Made by a program: the position numbers and the translations under genes. Below, in pieces: positions 18,181 through 26,387 of a DNA stretch of 64,000 nt. Position 1 is the first letter of the stretch. Each line of letters starts with the position of its first letter. The notes beneath the pieces were generated by a model, which saw only the letters and a program-made list of their open reading frames with translations, had not been told where the DNA came from and made no database searches. The stretch comes from a bacterium (lineage in GTDB: Bacteria > Cyanobacteriota > Vampirovibrionia > Vampirovibrionales > Vampirovibrionaceae), in NCBI GenBank assembly GCA_030429585.1, contig JAUIEU010000001.1, positions 987,994-1,051,993 on the forward strand, read 5' to 3'.

Positions 18181-19776
18181 ATGGATAAACTTAAATTTGC
18201 ACTAGAAGAATTTTTTGAGCGGTGGATTGTACTTAGTTTTGCCCAAAAAATAACCATGGGTACCATTATTGTAGCCATTGGTTTTGCTGGGTTCTTTCTC
18301 TTTCAGCAATCTAACAACGATTATGACGTGCTGTACTCCAACCTAAACTTAAGCGATGCGGCCAGCGTGGTGGCTAAATTAAAAGATGAAAAACAGCCTT
18401 TTAAACTTGCCGATGGCGGCAGCACCATTTTAGTACCCGCCAGCCGTAAAAATGGCCTGGTATTGGATACGGTTAGCGACCTAAGTGGCGAATCCGCCAT
18501 TAACCTAACCCAAATCCCGCCCGTGGTTAGTGGCGACATCCAAAAAGAGTGGATTAAAACCCTAAACAGCAACGCCATTGTATCGGTATTAAAAACCATC
18601 CGTGGGGTTAAAAACGCCAAGGTTATCGTATCTCAGCCAGAAGAAACCCTGTTTACCGAAGAGGAAGAGCCCCCACGCGCCAGCGTTATGCTAATGGTGG
18701 AACCTGGCCTGCGACTGCGCGATGAGCAAATTAAAACCATAAAATCCTTAGTGGCCCATGCCGTACCTGGCTTATTACCCGAGAATGTGGCCGTGGCCGA
18801 TAACGCCGGCAACTCGTTAGAAGGGCCTGGTTCGATGGGGTCGGTTATTTCTAGCGCCGATTTACGCAAAAAGCATTTTGAAAAAGAAGCCGCCAGCAAA
18901 ATCCGCAACATGCTAGCCCCTGTGGTGGGTAAAGAAAATGTGGTGGTTACCGTTAGCGCGGATTTAAACTTTGACCAATCCAAAAGCCATATCCACCGAA
19001 TCATACCAACCGGTACCGATGGCAGCCGACCCGTTGGCGTAGCCATTAGCCAGCAAACCCAAACCGAAAATTACAGTGGCGATAAAGACAAGGTAGGCGG
19101 CCAAGCCGGCGCCGATACTAACCTGCCCACCTATAGCGGTGTGGATGACAATGCCAACGGCAATAAAGATAAAAACTATGCCTTTGGTAAAACCACCACC
19201 AATTTTGAAGTGAGCAAAGAAGATAAAACCATTGTCTATGCCCCTGGGCAAATCCAACGGTTAAGTGTGGCTGTGGTGCTTAACAAAGTACTCACCGCCC
19301 AAGAAACCACTGAAATAAAAGAGTTGGTGGCCAACGCCGGTGGGTTAGATTATGCCCGTGGCGATTCGGTTGATATTAAAGGCTTCCAGTTTACGGAAGT
19401 ACTGGGTGCCGATGCCGCCAAACAATTACTCGCCGCAGAAGAAGCCCAACAGCGGGCCTTCTGGATTCAGCTAGCCACCATTATCTCGGTTAGCATCGTG
19501 GTACTGGTTGCCAGCATCCTCTTCTACAACCTTATTAAAGCGCCTGCCACTCGCGGACAAATTGTTCACATCCCACAAGATGTTGCCCCACCAGAACCCA
19601 TTGTGATTGAAGCGCCCCCAGAACTAGAGATGGAAGCACCCCCACCACCGCTGCCCATTGTAGAAACCCAACTAGACCCTGAAATTGAACAAATGAGAGA
19701 CGCCATTGGTGGCGCCATTGACCAGGATGCCAATGAAGCAGCCCGACTACTCACCGCTTACATGCGAGATGGCTAA
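18181..19776 (+). CDS. fliF: Flagellar MS-ring protein FliF
   Basis: FliF builds the membrane-embedded MS ring that carries the rod and the FliG switch. An N-terminal membrane helix (about residues 24-42, ITMGTIIVAIGFAGFFLF) precedes ring-building motifs with YNLNLSDAASVVAKL and a region with the PEETLF-like stretch. The beta-collar region follows, and then a second membrane helix near residues 425-445 (IQLATIISVSIVVLVASILFYNLI). The cytoplasmic tail is proline-rich and ends QMRDAIGGAIDQDANEAARLLTAYMRDG, the FliG-binding helix. At 531 aa it is a normal length. A 148-bp gap separates it from fliE, longer than elsewhere in the cluster. Confidence 0.96.
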   Translation: MDKLKFALEEFFERWIVLSFAQKITMGTIIVAIGFAGFFLFQQSNNDYDVLYSNLNLSDAASVVAKLKDEKQPFKLADGGSTILVPASRKNGLVLDTVSDLSGESAINLTQIPPVVSGDIQKEWIKTLNSNAIVSVLKTIRGVKNAKVIVSQPEETLFTEEEEPPRASVMLMVEPGLRLRDEQIKTIKSLVAHAVPGLLPENVAVADNAGNSLEGPGSMGSVISSADLRKKHFEKEAASKIRNMLAPVVGKENVVVTVSADLNFDQSKSHIHRIIPTGTDGSRPVGVAISQQTQTENYSGDKDKVGGQAGADTNLPTYSGVDDNANGNKDKNYAFGKTTTNFEVSKEDKTIVYAPGQIQRLSVAVVLNKVLTAQETTEIKELVANAGGLDYARGDSVDIKGFQFTEVLGADAAKQLLAAEEAQQRAFWIQLATIISVSIVVLVASILFYNLIKAPATRGQIVHIPQDVAPPEPIVIEAPPELEMEAPPPPLPIVETQLDPEIEQMRDAIGGAIDQDANEAARLLTAYMRDG

Positions 19777-19849
19777 TAACCAATACCAGCAAAACAGCCC
19801 CTAAACAAAACTAACCACACGATTTAAAAGAGAGAGATTTTAAAGCGCC

Positions 19850-20875
19850 ATGGCAGAAGTAACAAACGCAAACCTAATGAGCAAGCAGCAAAAAGTAGCT
19901 GCCTTGCTAATTGCCATGGGCCCAGAAAAAGCCTCCGAAATTTTGCGCAGCATCCCGGATGAAGGCGAAGTAGAAGCCATTGCCATGGAAATTGCCTCCA
20001 TGAACAAGGTGTCACCCGAAGTAGTGAACGCCATCATGGAAGAATTTTACTCCTTATTCCAAGCCACCGGCTACATTAGCACCGGTGGTGTAAACTATGC
20101 CAAACAACTCTTAAAAAACGCCTATGGCGATAACGAAGCGGATAATATTTTGGAACGCCTGGTTTCTACCATGCAAACCAACCCCTTCCAGTTTTTTAAT
20201 AACGCGGATCCTCAACAACTGGCCACGTCGTTTCAAAACGAGAACCCTCAACTTATTTCCTTAATTTTGGCCTACTTAAAGCCGGATGTTTCCGCCGCTA
20301 TTCTGGGTAACCTAAACCCAGATATCCAATTGGATGTGGCCACCCGTATTGCAAAAATGGACCGCACCAACCCAGAAGTATTGCGAGAAGTAGAACGCAT
20401 TTTAGAAGGCAAATTCTCTAGCCTAATGGCCGCCGATTTTACCCTGGCTGGCGGTGTGGAAGCCTTGGCAGAAATCCTCAACCGTTCCGACCGCACCACG
20501 GAAAAAGGGATTTTGGATCACTTCGAAGTAAGCGACCCCGAAATGAGCGAAGAAGTGCGCAACCTCATGTTCGTATTCGAAGATATTATCTACCTAGACG
20601 ATCGTTCCATTCAGCGCGTCCTGCGCGAAGTAGAAACCAAAGATTTAGGCATGTCGCTTAAAGGGGTGGATTCTACCGTACAGGATAAAGTACTGAAAAA
20701 CATGAGTGAACGTGCCGCCGAAATGCTGATGGAAGATATGGAATTCATGGGGCCTGTTCGTTCTCGTGATGTACAGGAAAAACAAAGCTTTATTGTTGGC
20801 ATTATCCGCGCCTTAGAAGCCAGCGGCGAAATTACCGTTGCCCGCGGCGGCGAGGATGATGAGCTCATCGAATAA
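19850..20875 (+). CDS. fliG: Flagellar motor switch protein FliG
   Basis: FliG couples ion flow through the stator to rotor torque and is part of the switch. The N-terminal FliF-binding domain (KQQKVAALLIAMGPEKASEIL) is followed by the middle domain with NENPQLISLILAYLKPDVSAAIL, a variant of the usual EHPQ motif, and a C-terminal torque domain with MFVFEDIIYLDDRSIQRVLREVETKDL and EDMEFMGPVRSRDVQEKQ, which holds the charged residues of the torque helix. The 341 aa match the family. It follows fliF by 73 bp with a GAGAGAGA element upstream of the ATG at 19850. Confidence 0.96.
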   Translation: MAEVTNANLMSKQQKVAALLIAMGPEKASEILRSIPDEGEVEAIAMEIASMNKVSPEVVNAIMEEFYSLFQATGYISTGGVNYAKQLLKNAYGDNEADNILERLVSTMQTNPFQFFNNADPQQLATSFQNENPQLISLILAYLKPDVSAAILGNLNPDIQLDVATRIAKMDRTNPEVLREVERILEGKFSSLMAADFTLAGGVEALAEILNRSDRTTEKGILDHFEVSDPEMSEEVRNLMFVFEDIIYLDDRSIQRVLREVETKDLGMSLKGVDSTVQDKVLKNMSERAAEMLMEDMEFMGPVRSRDVQEKQSFIVGIIRALEASGEITVARGGEDDELIE

Positions 20876-20939
20876 TCCCCCACACTAACAAAACACCTAC
20901 CCCCACCCTATTGTTTACCCCTGTAACCCCCACTGACTG

Positions 20940-22148
20940 ATGAGCCGACTAAACCCAAACCAAATCCAGCTAGGCGATACTGTACAAGTTGCTGGCCCCA
21001 CCGACCGCGAGGCGTACATTCGTCAAACGCTGGAACGGTTGCGCAATGAAAAAATTACCCAGGCAGAAGCGGAAGTCGCCGATATATTGGCCCGTGCCAA
21101 GGCGGAAGCAGAGGCTCTGATTGCTGAAGCCCACCAACAAGCTGCCGGTATTGTGGCCAGCGGCGAAGACGAAAAACAACAGGCCTATGATGAAGGTGTG
21201 CAACAAGGCCACACACAAGGGTACGAAGATGGGTACCGCGAAGGCCGCGAGCAAGCGGAAGATGATACAGAAACCTTGTTACTCAGTAGCAACATTTTAA
21301 TAGAGCGCGCCTACCAGGCCCAGCACCAAATATTAGATAATTTTACCCCCCAAGCCGCCACCATTCTTAAAGCCATATTAGAACAAGCCCTACACACCAC
21401 CCTTAACCAATACACCAACCAACACTGGGAAACACTGCTAACCAGCATTTTATGCGAGCTAACGGAAAGCAGCCAATACCGACTGGTGGTAAGCGCCGAA
21501 GCCTACAAGCAATTTAAAGAACTCAGCCCCCGCATTGCCAAAGCCTTTGATGATGGCACCCGATTAGTGGTTGATGTGGATGACCAACTGGCTGTGCATG
21601 AAATGTATGTGATTAGTGATGAAGGCACGGTAGATATTTCGCCCGGCTCGCAGGCCGAAGAGTTGCTTAAGGCGGTTATTCCACAATTAAATATTACCGA
21701 AATTACCCCAGAAACCATTAACCCAGATGACGAAACCGAACAGCTTAACCAAATTAGAGAAGGGTTTTTTAACCAGTACCAACAACGCCACCTGCCCCCC
21801 ACAGAAGCAACTGACCCCAATCAAAACGATAACGCACCAGTAAACAACGCCCCTCAAACGGCCGAGCCAACAACAGCACCTGCGCCCCAACCGGAAGAAC
21901 CCTTACCACCAGCACCGTTGCCAACCATGGCACCCAACGAATCAGAAACACCGTTGCCAGACCCAACCAATGGCCCGGCAACCACCGAAGCAAACCAAGC
22001 CGCTCCACCACCCCCTGCACTCCCCCCACTACCAACTGCGGAGCCCGCATCGGACAGTTCATCTGCCCTACCGGATGACCCCCTCGGGAAAATCGAAGCC
22101 CCCCAAGAAGCCCTGGATTTTGACGGCTTTGGCGACATTGATCTGTAG
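20940..22148 (+). CDS. fliH: FliH-type flagellar export regulator with a long proline-rich tail
   Basis: FliH binds the export ATPase FliI and links it to the export gate and C ring. The N-terminal part is a long coiled coil (residues 25-85, rich in Ala/Glu/Lys), with GxxxG-like spacing in EGVQQGHTQGYEDGYREGREQ. The globular FliH domain follows (about 105-235), with LTSILCELTESSQYRLVVSAEAY and DVDDQLAVHEMYVISDEGTVDIS. The last 130 residues are a Pro/Ala/Thr/Glu-rich tail and are not part of the usual FliH of about 230-270 aa. Position directly before fliI fixes the assignment. Confidence 0.88.
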   Translation: MSRLNPNQIQLGDTVQVAGPTDREAYIRQTLERLRNEKITQAEAEVADILARAKAEAEALIAEAHQQAAGIVASGEDEKQQAYDEGVQQGHTQGYEDGYREGREQAEDDTETLLLSSNILIERAYQAQHQILDNFTPQAATILKAILEQALHTTLNQYTNQHWETLLTSILCELTESSQYRLVVSAEAYKQFKELSPRIAKAFDDGTRLVVDVDDQLAVHEMYVISDEGTVDISPGSQAEELLKAVIPQLNITEITPETINPDDETEQLNQIREGFFNQYQQRHLPPTEATDPNQNDNAPVNNAPQTAEPTTAPAPQPEEPLPPAPLPTMAPNESETPLPDPTNGPATTEANQAAPPPPALPPLPTAEPASDSSSALPDDPLGKIEAPQEALDFDGFGDIDL

Positions 22149-22200
22149 GCCCAAAAAACCCCGCCCCTACGCACCCCATTAACCTTATAGACCTCCCCCC

Positions 22201-23559
22201 ATGACCCTGGATTTATCCCTACCCCCCATCACCCCAGCGCTGCCCACACCCGTAGAGGCCGCCCTAAACAAAACGCGCCCCTACCGCTCCTTAGGTCGGG
22301 TAGAAGAAGTGATTGGCCTGGTAATACAAGCCCGTGGGCTCGGTGCCCAAATGGGCGAACTCTGCCACATCCATACCGGCAGCCCCCACCAACCTATTTT
22401 ACCGGCAGAAGTGGTGGGATTCCGCGAGAACAGCTTACTGCTTATGCCACTTGGCGAAATGACCCATATCGCCCCTGGCTGCCGGGTAGAAGCCACCGGG
22501 GATAGTTTTAAAATCCATGTAGGGCCAGAGCTTAAAGGCCGCATTTTAGATGGCCTAGGCACCCCCATTGATGACCGTTACCCCCTATCTACCAATACCA
22601 AATACCGTATTGATAGCCGTTCGCCTCACCCCTTAAAGCGAAAAGATATTAAAGATAGTTTGTACCTAGGCGTTAAAGCCATTGATGCCTTTACCACCGT
22701 AGGCAAAGGCCAACGGGTTGGTATTTTTGCAGGCTCTGGTGTGGGTAAAAGTACTACTATGGGCATGATTGCCCGAAACGCCAGCGCGGATATTAACGTG
22801 ATTGCCCTCATCGGTGAACGGGGCCGGGAAGTGCAGGATTTTATCGATAACAGCCTGGGCGACGAGGGCATGAAAAAAAGCATCGTCATTGTGGCCACCT
22901 CCGACCAGCCCGCCCTGATTAAAATTAAAGCCGCCCTGGTAGCCACCAGCATTGCAGAATATTTTAGGGAACAAGGCCGAGACGTGGTGCTGATGATGGA
23001 CAGCGTAACCCGTGTGGCCATGGCCCTGCGCGAAGTAGGCCTAGCCATTGGCGAACCCCCCACCACCAAAGGCTACACCCCCAGTGTGTTTGCCTTTATG
23101 CCTAAATTGTTAGAACGCGCTGGCATGGGCGAGCAAGGCAGCATTACCGGCCTGTACACCGTACTGGTAGAAGGCGACGATTTTAATGAGCCTGTGGCGG
23201 ATATGACCCGCGGCCTGCTGGATGGCCACATACTGCTAACCCGAGAACTGGCCGAGCAGAACCACTTCCCGGCCATTGATGTACTCAAATCCGTGAGTCG
23301 GGTATTCCCCCACATTACCGCTAAAGAGCACCAACAGGCCGCCAGCAAAATTAAAGACATGATGGCCACCTACCAAAAAAATGAAGACCTGATTAACATT
23401 GGCGCCTATGTAACGGGCAGCAATGCCAAAGTCGATGCCGCTGTTAATCTCCACGATGACATTAACACTCTATTGCAGCAGGGTATTGAAGAAGTTATCC
23501 CCCCAGAGCATTTAGCCGCCTGGATGGGGCATTTAACCCAACAAATTAGCCAAACCTAG
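22201..23559 (+). CDS. fliI: Flagellum-specific export ATPase FliI
   Basis: FliI is the F1-beta-like ATPase that helps unload substrates for flagellar export. It shows the Walker A loop GSGVGKST (near residue 179), GERGREVQDFI, the Walker B segment VVLMMDSVTRVAMALREVGLAIGEPPTTKGYTPSVF, and LLERAGMGEQGSITGLYTVLVEGDD, all diagnostic. The 452 aa are normal. It is the last recognised gene of the cluster; fliJ, fliK and later genes are not next to it, and a cation antiporter follows. Confidence 0.97.
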   Translation: MTLDLSLPPITPALPTPVEAALNKTRPYRSLGRVEEVIGLVIQARGLGAQMGELCHIHTGSPHQPILPAEVVGFRENSLLLMPLGEMTHIAPGCRVEATGDSFKIHVGPELKGRILDGLGTPIDDRYPLSTNTKYRIDSRSPHPLKRKDIKDSLYLGVKAIDAFTTVGKGQRVGIFAGSGVGKSTTMGMIARNASADINVIALIGERGREVQDFIDNSLGDEGMKKSIVIVATSDQPALIKIKAALVATSIAEYFREQGRDVVLMMDSVTRVAMALREVGLAIGEPPTTKGYTPSVFAFMPKLLERAGMGEQGSITGLYTVLVEGDDFNEPVADMTRGLLDGHILLTRELAEQNHFPAIDVLKSVSRVFPHITAKEHQQAASKIKDMMATYQKNEDLINIGAYVTGSNAKVDAAVNLHDDINTLLQQGIEEVIPPEHLAAWMGHLTQQISQT

Positions 23560-23714
23560 CTGCCTAAGCGCGTTTTTATTACTATGTAAACCTGGGCCAA
23601 TCCAAGAATAGTGCTTCCAGGCCAATCCACGTATAATGGCTAGTTCTATTGCTGTTTTTTACCCTTTAGATTAACTGGTGATAGTTCGTTTAGTGTTTGG
23701 ACAGAGGGGCCGCC

Positions 23715-25004
23715 GTGAGCTCTCCACTTGCCTTAATGGCACAAGCTGCCGATACCCACACTGCCGATTGGGCCCTAGAGCCCTTTTTGCTGGATCTCAT
23801 TATTATCTTGTTCACCGCCAAAGTGTTTGGCGATGTGGCCAAGCGGGTAGGCATCCCTGTTGTACTGGGCGAACTCCTTGGCGGGGCCATTATTGGCGTT
23901 TACGGGCTAGGCTTTTTAGATATCAGCCCCATTATCCACCTCCTTGGGCAAATCGGCCTTATTATTTTGCTGTTTGAAATTGGGCTAGAAACGGACATTG
24001 CCGAACTGGTAAAGCTTGGCCCGCGCAGCATGGCGGTGGCTGCCGTTGGTATTATTGTGCCACTGGCTGGCGGTTACTTTTTTGCCCAGGCCGTTGGGCT
24101 GCCCCCTTTGGCGGCGCTCCTTATTGGTGGGGCCTTTAGCGCTACCAGCATTGGTATTTCCGTACGGGCTTTGGCAGAACTAGGCGAGCAAAAAAGCACA
24201 GAAGGCCAAATTGTACTGGGCGCCGCCCTCATTGATGACGTCATCGGCCTATTGCTGCTCTCCGTTATTACCGCCCTAATGGCCCAACAAAGCGGGGGTG
24301 CCGGTAATTCTCAAAACCTAATGCAGGTTATCCTGCTGACGTTATCCTTCCCAGTGGTAGCCTTTATTTTAGGGGTTACCTTAACCAAGCCGCTGCTGTA
24401 CTGGGTAGACCGGATGACCGTCCGCGGTGCCATTGTGATTGTGTCGTTGGTGATGGCCTTGGGTTTTGCGTGGCTAGCCAGCCTATTTGGCACCTCGCCC
24501 ATTATTGGCGCCTTTGCCGCCGGGCTTATTCTCGCCCGCACCCACCGTGCCGATGCCATTGAGCAACAGCTTAAGCCCATTTCTGACGTGTTTACGCCTA
24601 TTTTCTTTGTCAGCATTGGCGCCGCCATGAACATCCAATTGCTGAACCCCTTTAATGCAGACAATCATCATATTTTGCTTATCGCCCTTGGGGCGTCTAC
24701 GGTGGCCTTTGGTACCAAAATTATCAGCGGGTTTGCCGCCTATGGCAAAGGTATCCGAAAATTAATGGTAGGGGTATCCATGGCCCCACGAGGCGAGGTG
24801 GTGCTTATTTTTGCCCAGCTAGGCCTGGCCGCCAGCTTAATAGATAGCGATTGGTTTGCCATACTAATTATTGTAATTGCCACCACCGCCATGATTTCGC
24901 CCCTATTGCTAAAGCTGGTGCTGGGTAAAATGCACCGGGTACAAAAAATCCGAAGCTACTGCGAAATTGACTTGGCCGGCTACGAAAGTGAACAACGCCT
25001 GTAA
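23715..25004 (+). CDS. Cation:proton antiporter, CPA2/KefB-like
   Basis: This inner-membrane protein should exchange Na+ or K+ for protons. Twelve or so hydrophobic segments fill residues 10-400, with family marks IPVVLGELLGGAIIGVYGLG, GLIILLFEIGLETDI, GGAFSATSIGISVRAL, LIDDVIGLLLL (the paired-Asp motif of the transport site) and APRGEVVLIFAQLG. It lacks the RCK/TrkA-N nucleotide-binding domain of full KefB/KefC and stops soon after the last helix. I chose GTG 23715 because AGAGGGG lies 6 nt upstream; the track begins at a TTG (23697). It may be a single gene. Confidence 0.88.
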   Translation: MSSPLALMAQAADTHTADWALEPFLLDLIIILFTAKVFGDVAKRVGIPVVLGELLGGAIIGVYGLGFLDISPIIHLLGQIGLIILLFEIGLETDIAELVKLGPRSMAVAAVGIIVPLAGGYFFAQAVGLPPLAALLIGGAFSATSIGISVRALAELGEQKSTEGQIVLGAALIDDVIGLLLLSVITALMAQQSGGAGNSQNLMQVILLTLSFPVVAFILGVTLTKPLLYWVDRMTVRGAIVIVSLVMALGFAWLASLFGTSPIIGAFAAGLILARTHRADAIEQQLKPISDVFTPIFFVSIGAAMNIQLLNPFNADNHHILLIALGASTVAFGTKIISGFAAYGKGIRKLMVGVSMAPRGEVVLIFAQLGLAASLIDSDWFAILIIVIATTAMISPLLLKLVLGKMHRVQKIRSYCEIDLAGYESEQRL

Positions 25005-25046
25005 GGGCCAGTAAATTTATAATAATCACCCGCCTTTATTATGTCA

Positions 25047-25073
25047 GCCAGGTAACTTTAACAATAACCTGGC
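25047..25073. repeat. Hairpin between antiporter and Nudix gene
   Basis: GCCAGGT and ACCTGGC form a perfect 7-bp stem around a 13-nt AT-rich loop. There is no T-run on either side, so it is at best a weak terminator or mRNA 3'-end structure after the antiporter gene. Confidence 0.35.
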
Positions 25074-25100
25074 ACCTTAACCTTAGCTAACCTCTTTTAA

Positions 25101-25772
25101 ATGACGCCACTTACCCCCTCCTCACAACCTTCGTCTTACCCTAGCAAGCCGTTTTTGTTTTACGAGGCACCTGAAGCCAACCAAAAGCCGTATTTAAAGG
25201 TGATGAAGTATTACGTGGGGCCCAACCAAAATACAGACGCACGGTATTATTTACAGGAAAAAAGCGGTTATGTGGGTATTTTGCCCATTTTAAAAGATAA
25301 ACACGGCGATGACTTTGTGGTGTTGGCTAACCAAAAGCGGCACAGTTACAAAGGCACCCTTAATGACACCGGGCAAAACATTGAATTGGTGGGGGGCTGT
25401 GTTGAACCAGGCGAAACCCCTGAAGAGGCTGCCGCCAAAGAATTAAAAGAAGAATTTGGCTTGGCGTTAAGTAAAGGCCAACAGTCTAAACTCGAACCTT
25501 TGCCCTTTCCTATGGCGCTGGTGTCTAAAATGCCGCAATGGTGGCATTTGTTTAGCATTACCCTACCCAAAGAAACCACCCAATTTAAAGATGACGCCCG
25601 CGAACTGGAAATTGATGAACAATTAAACGGGCTTAAGCGGATTATTGTACCCGTTAAAGGCATTATGGATTGGTTAAAAACCAAAGCCAACCAAGGTGTG
25701 GCCATTAACGTGGGGGTGTTTACCGCCATTAGCCATTACCTAAACCAAAAGCACGCAAAACACGCTGCCTAA
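25101..25772 (+). CDS. Nudix hydrolase
   Basis: A Nudix pyrophosphohydrolase domain is shown by GCVEPGETPEEAAAKELKEEFGL, which fits GX5EX7REUXEEXGU with Lys in place of the conserved Arg. It lies near residues 98-120 after a beta-rich N-terminus (VGILPILKDKHGDDFVVLANQKR). Members cleave nucleoside diphosphates linked to another moiety, such as ADP-ribose, dinucleotides or oxidised dNTPs; the substrate cannot be read here. The 223 aa exceed a minimal Nudix domain, with a helical C-terminal region. It appears to be a stand-alone gene. Confidence 0.85.
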   Translation: MTPLTPSSQPSSYPSKPFLFYEAPEANQKPYLKVMKYYVGPNQNTDARYYLQEKSGYVGILPILKDKHGDDFVVLANQKRHSYKGTLNDTGQNIELVGGCVEPGETPEEAAAKELKEEFGLALSKGQQSKLEPLPFPMALVSKMPQWWHLFSITLPKETTQFKDDARELEIDEQLNGLKRIIVPVKGIMDWLKTKANQGVAINVGVFTAISHYLNQKHAKHAA

Positions 25773-25867
25773 CCAACACGTTAACGGTTACACAAACGCA
25801 ATTTTCTTTGTTTAGAGATTTTCTAAGATTACACCTACTCAGTTAAAAAACACTTAGGAAGTTTACT

Positions 25868-26374
25868 ATGCCCATATCGTCTTTGCCCCCATTACCCCAA
25901 TTTAGTATGTCCAAATTTATTGTTACTCCGTTTTATGAGGATGAAAATTCACCGAAATCGAATAGACATGGTAAGGTCAAAGGCAGTGTTGAAGAGACTG
26001 TAAACGGAATCGCTAAAGCGCTCAAAGGCATTGGTAAGGAGTCTCTAGTAACAATACTCACACGAGATGATAAATTTGGTGGAAACAATTGCCCAATTAC
26101 CAAAAAACTAACTGATAAACACAATATTCATGTCGCCAAGGTTCCATATTTGGATATACATGATTCCAACCAATATACATACAATGATTTAATTGTACAC
26201 ACAGGAAAAGCTGGGAAAAAAGCATTAAATAAAACAAAAGAACTCCAAGCATTTAGAACTGAAAAAATTTCTGATACGCTTTGGGCTAAGTATCTTAAAC
26301 GTTTTTATAAAAACGAACGACTCACAAGGAAAAAATCTATTCCATTATTTTCGATAAAAGAACTTTTAGAATAA
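25868..26374 (+). CDS. Orphan AT-rich protein, 168 aa
   Basis: I recognise no family. The protein is basic and soluble, with LPPLPQF near the start, a helix around GSVEETVNGIAKALKGIGKE, and LVTILTRDDKFGGNN. Base and codon use are visibly AT-richer than in the flanking Nudix and rel genes, suggesting transfer. AGGAAG lies 6 nt before the ATG, the best canonical ribosome-binding site of the local genes, which supports translation. Its stop lies 13 bp from the convergent rel stop. Confidence 0.6.
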   Translation: MPISSLPPLPQFSMSKFIVTPFYEDENSPKSNRHGKVKGSVEETVNGIAKALKGIGKESLVTILTRDDKFGGNNCPITKKLTDKHNIHVAKVPYLDIHDSNQYTYNDLIVHTGKAGKKALNKTKELQAFRTEKISDTLWAKYLKRFYKNERLTRKKSIPLFSIKELLE

Positions 26375-26387
26375 GTAAGGCACGTTA

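Noticed and set aside
21769-22179. Long antisense ORFs (136, 106 and 105 aa) opposite fliH
   Set aside because: They are Gly/Val/Trp-rich shadows of the repetitive Pro/Ala codons in the fliH tail.
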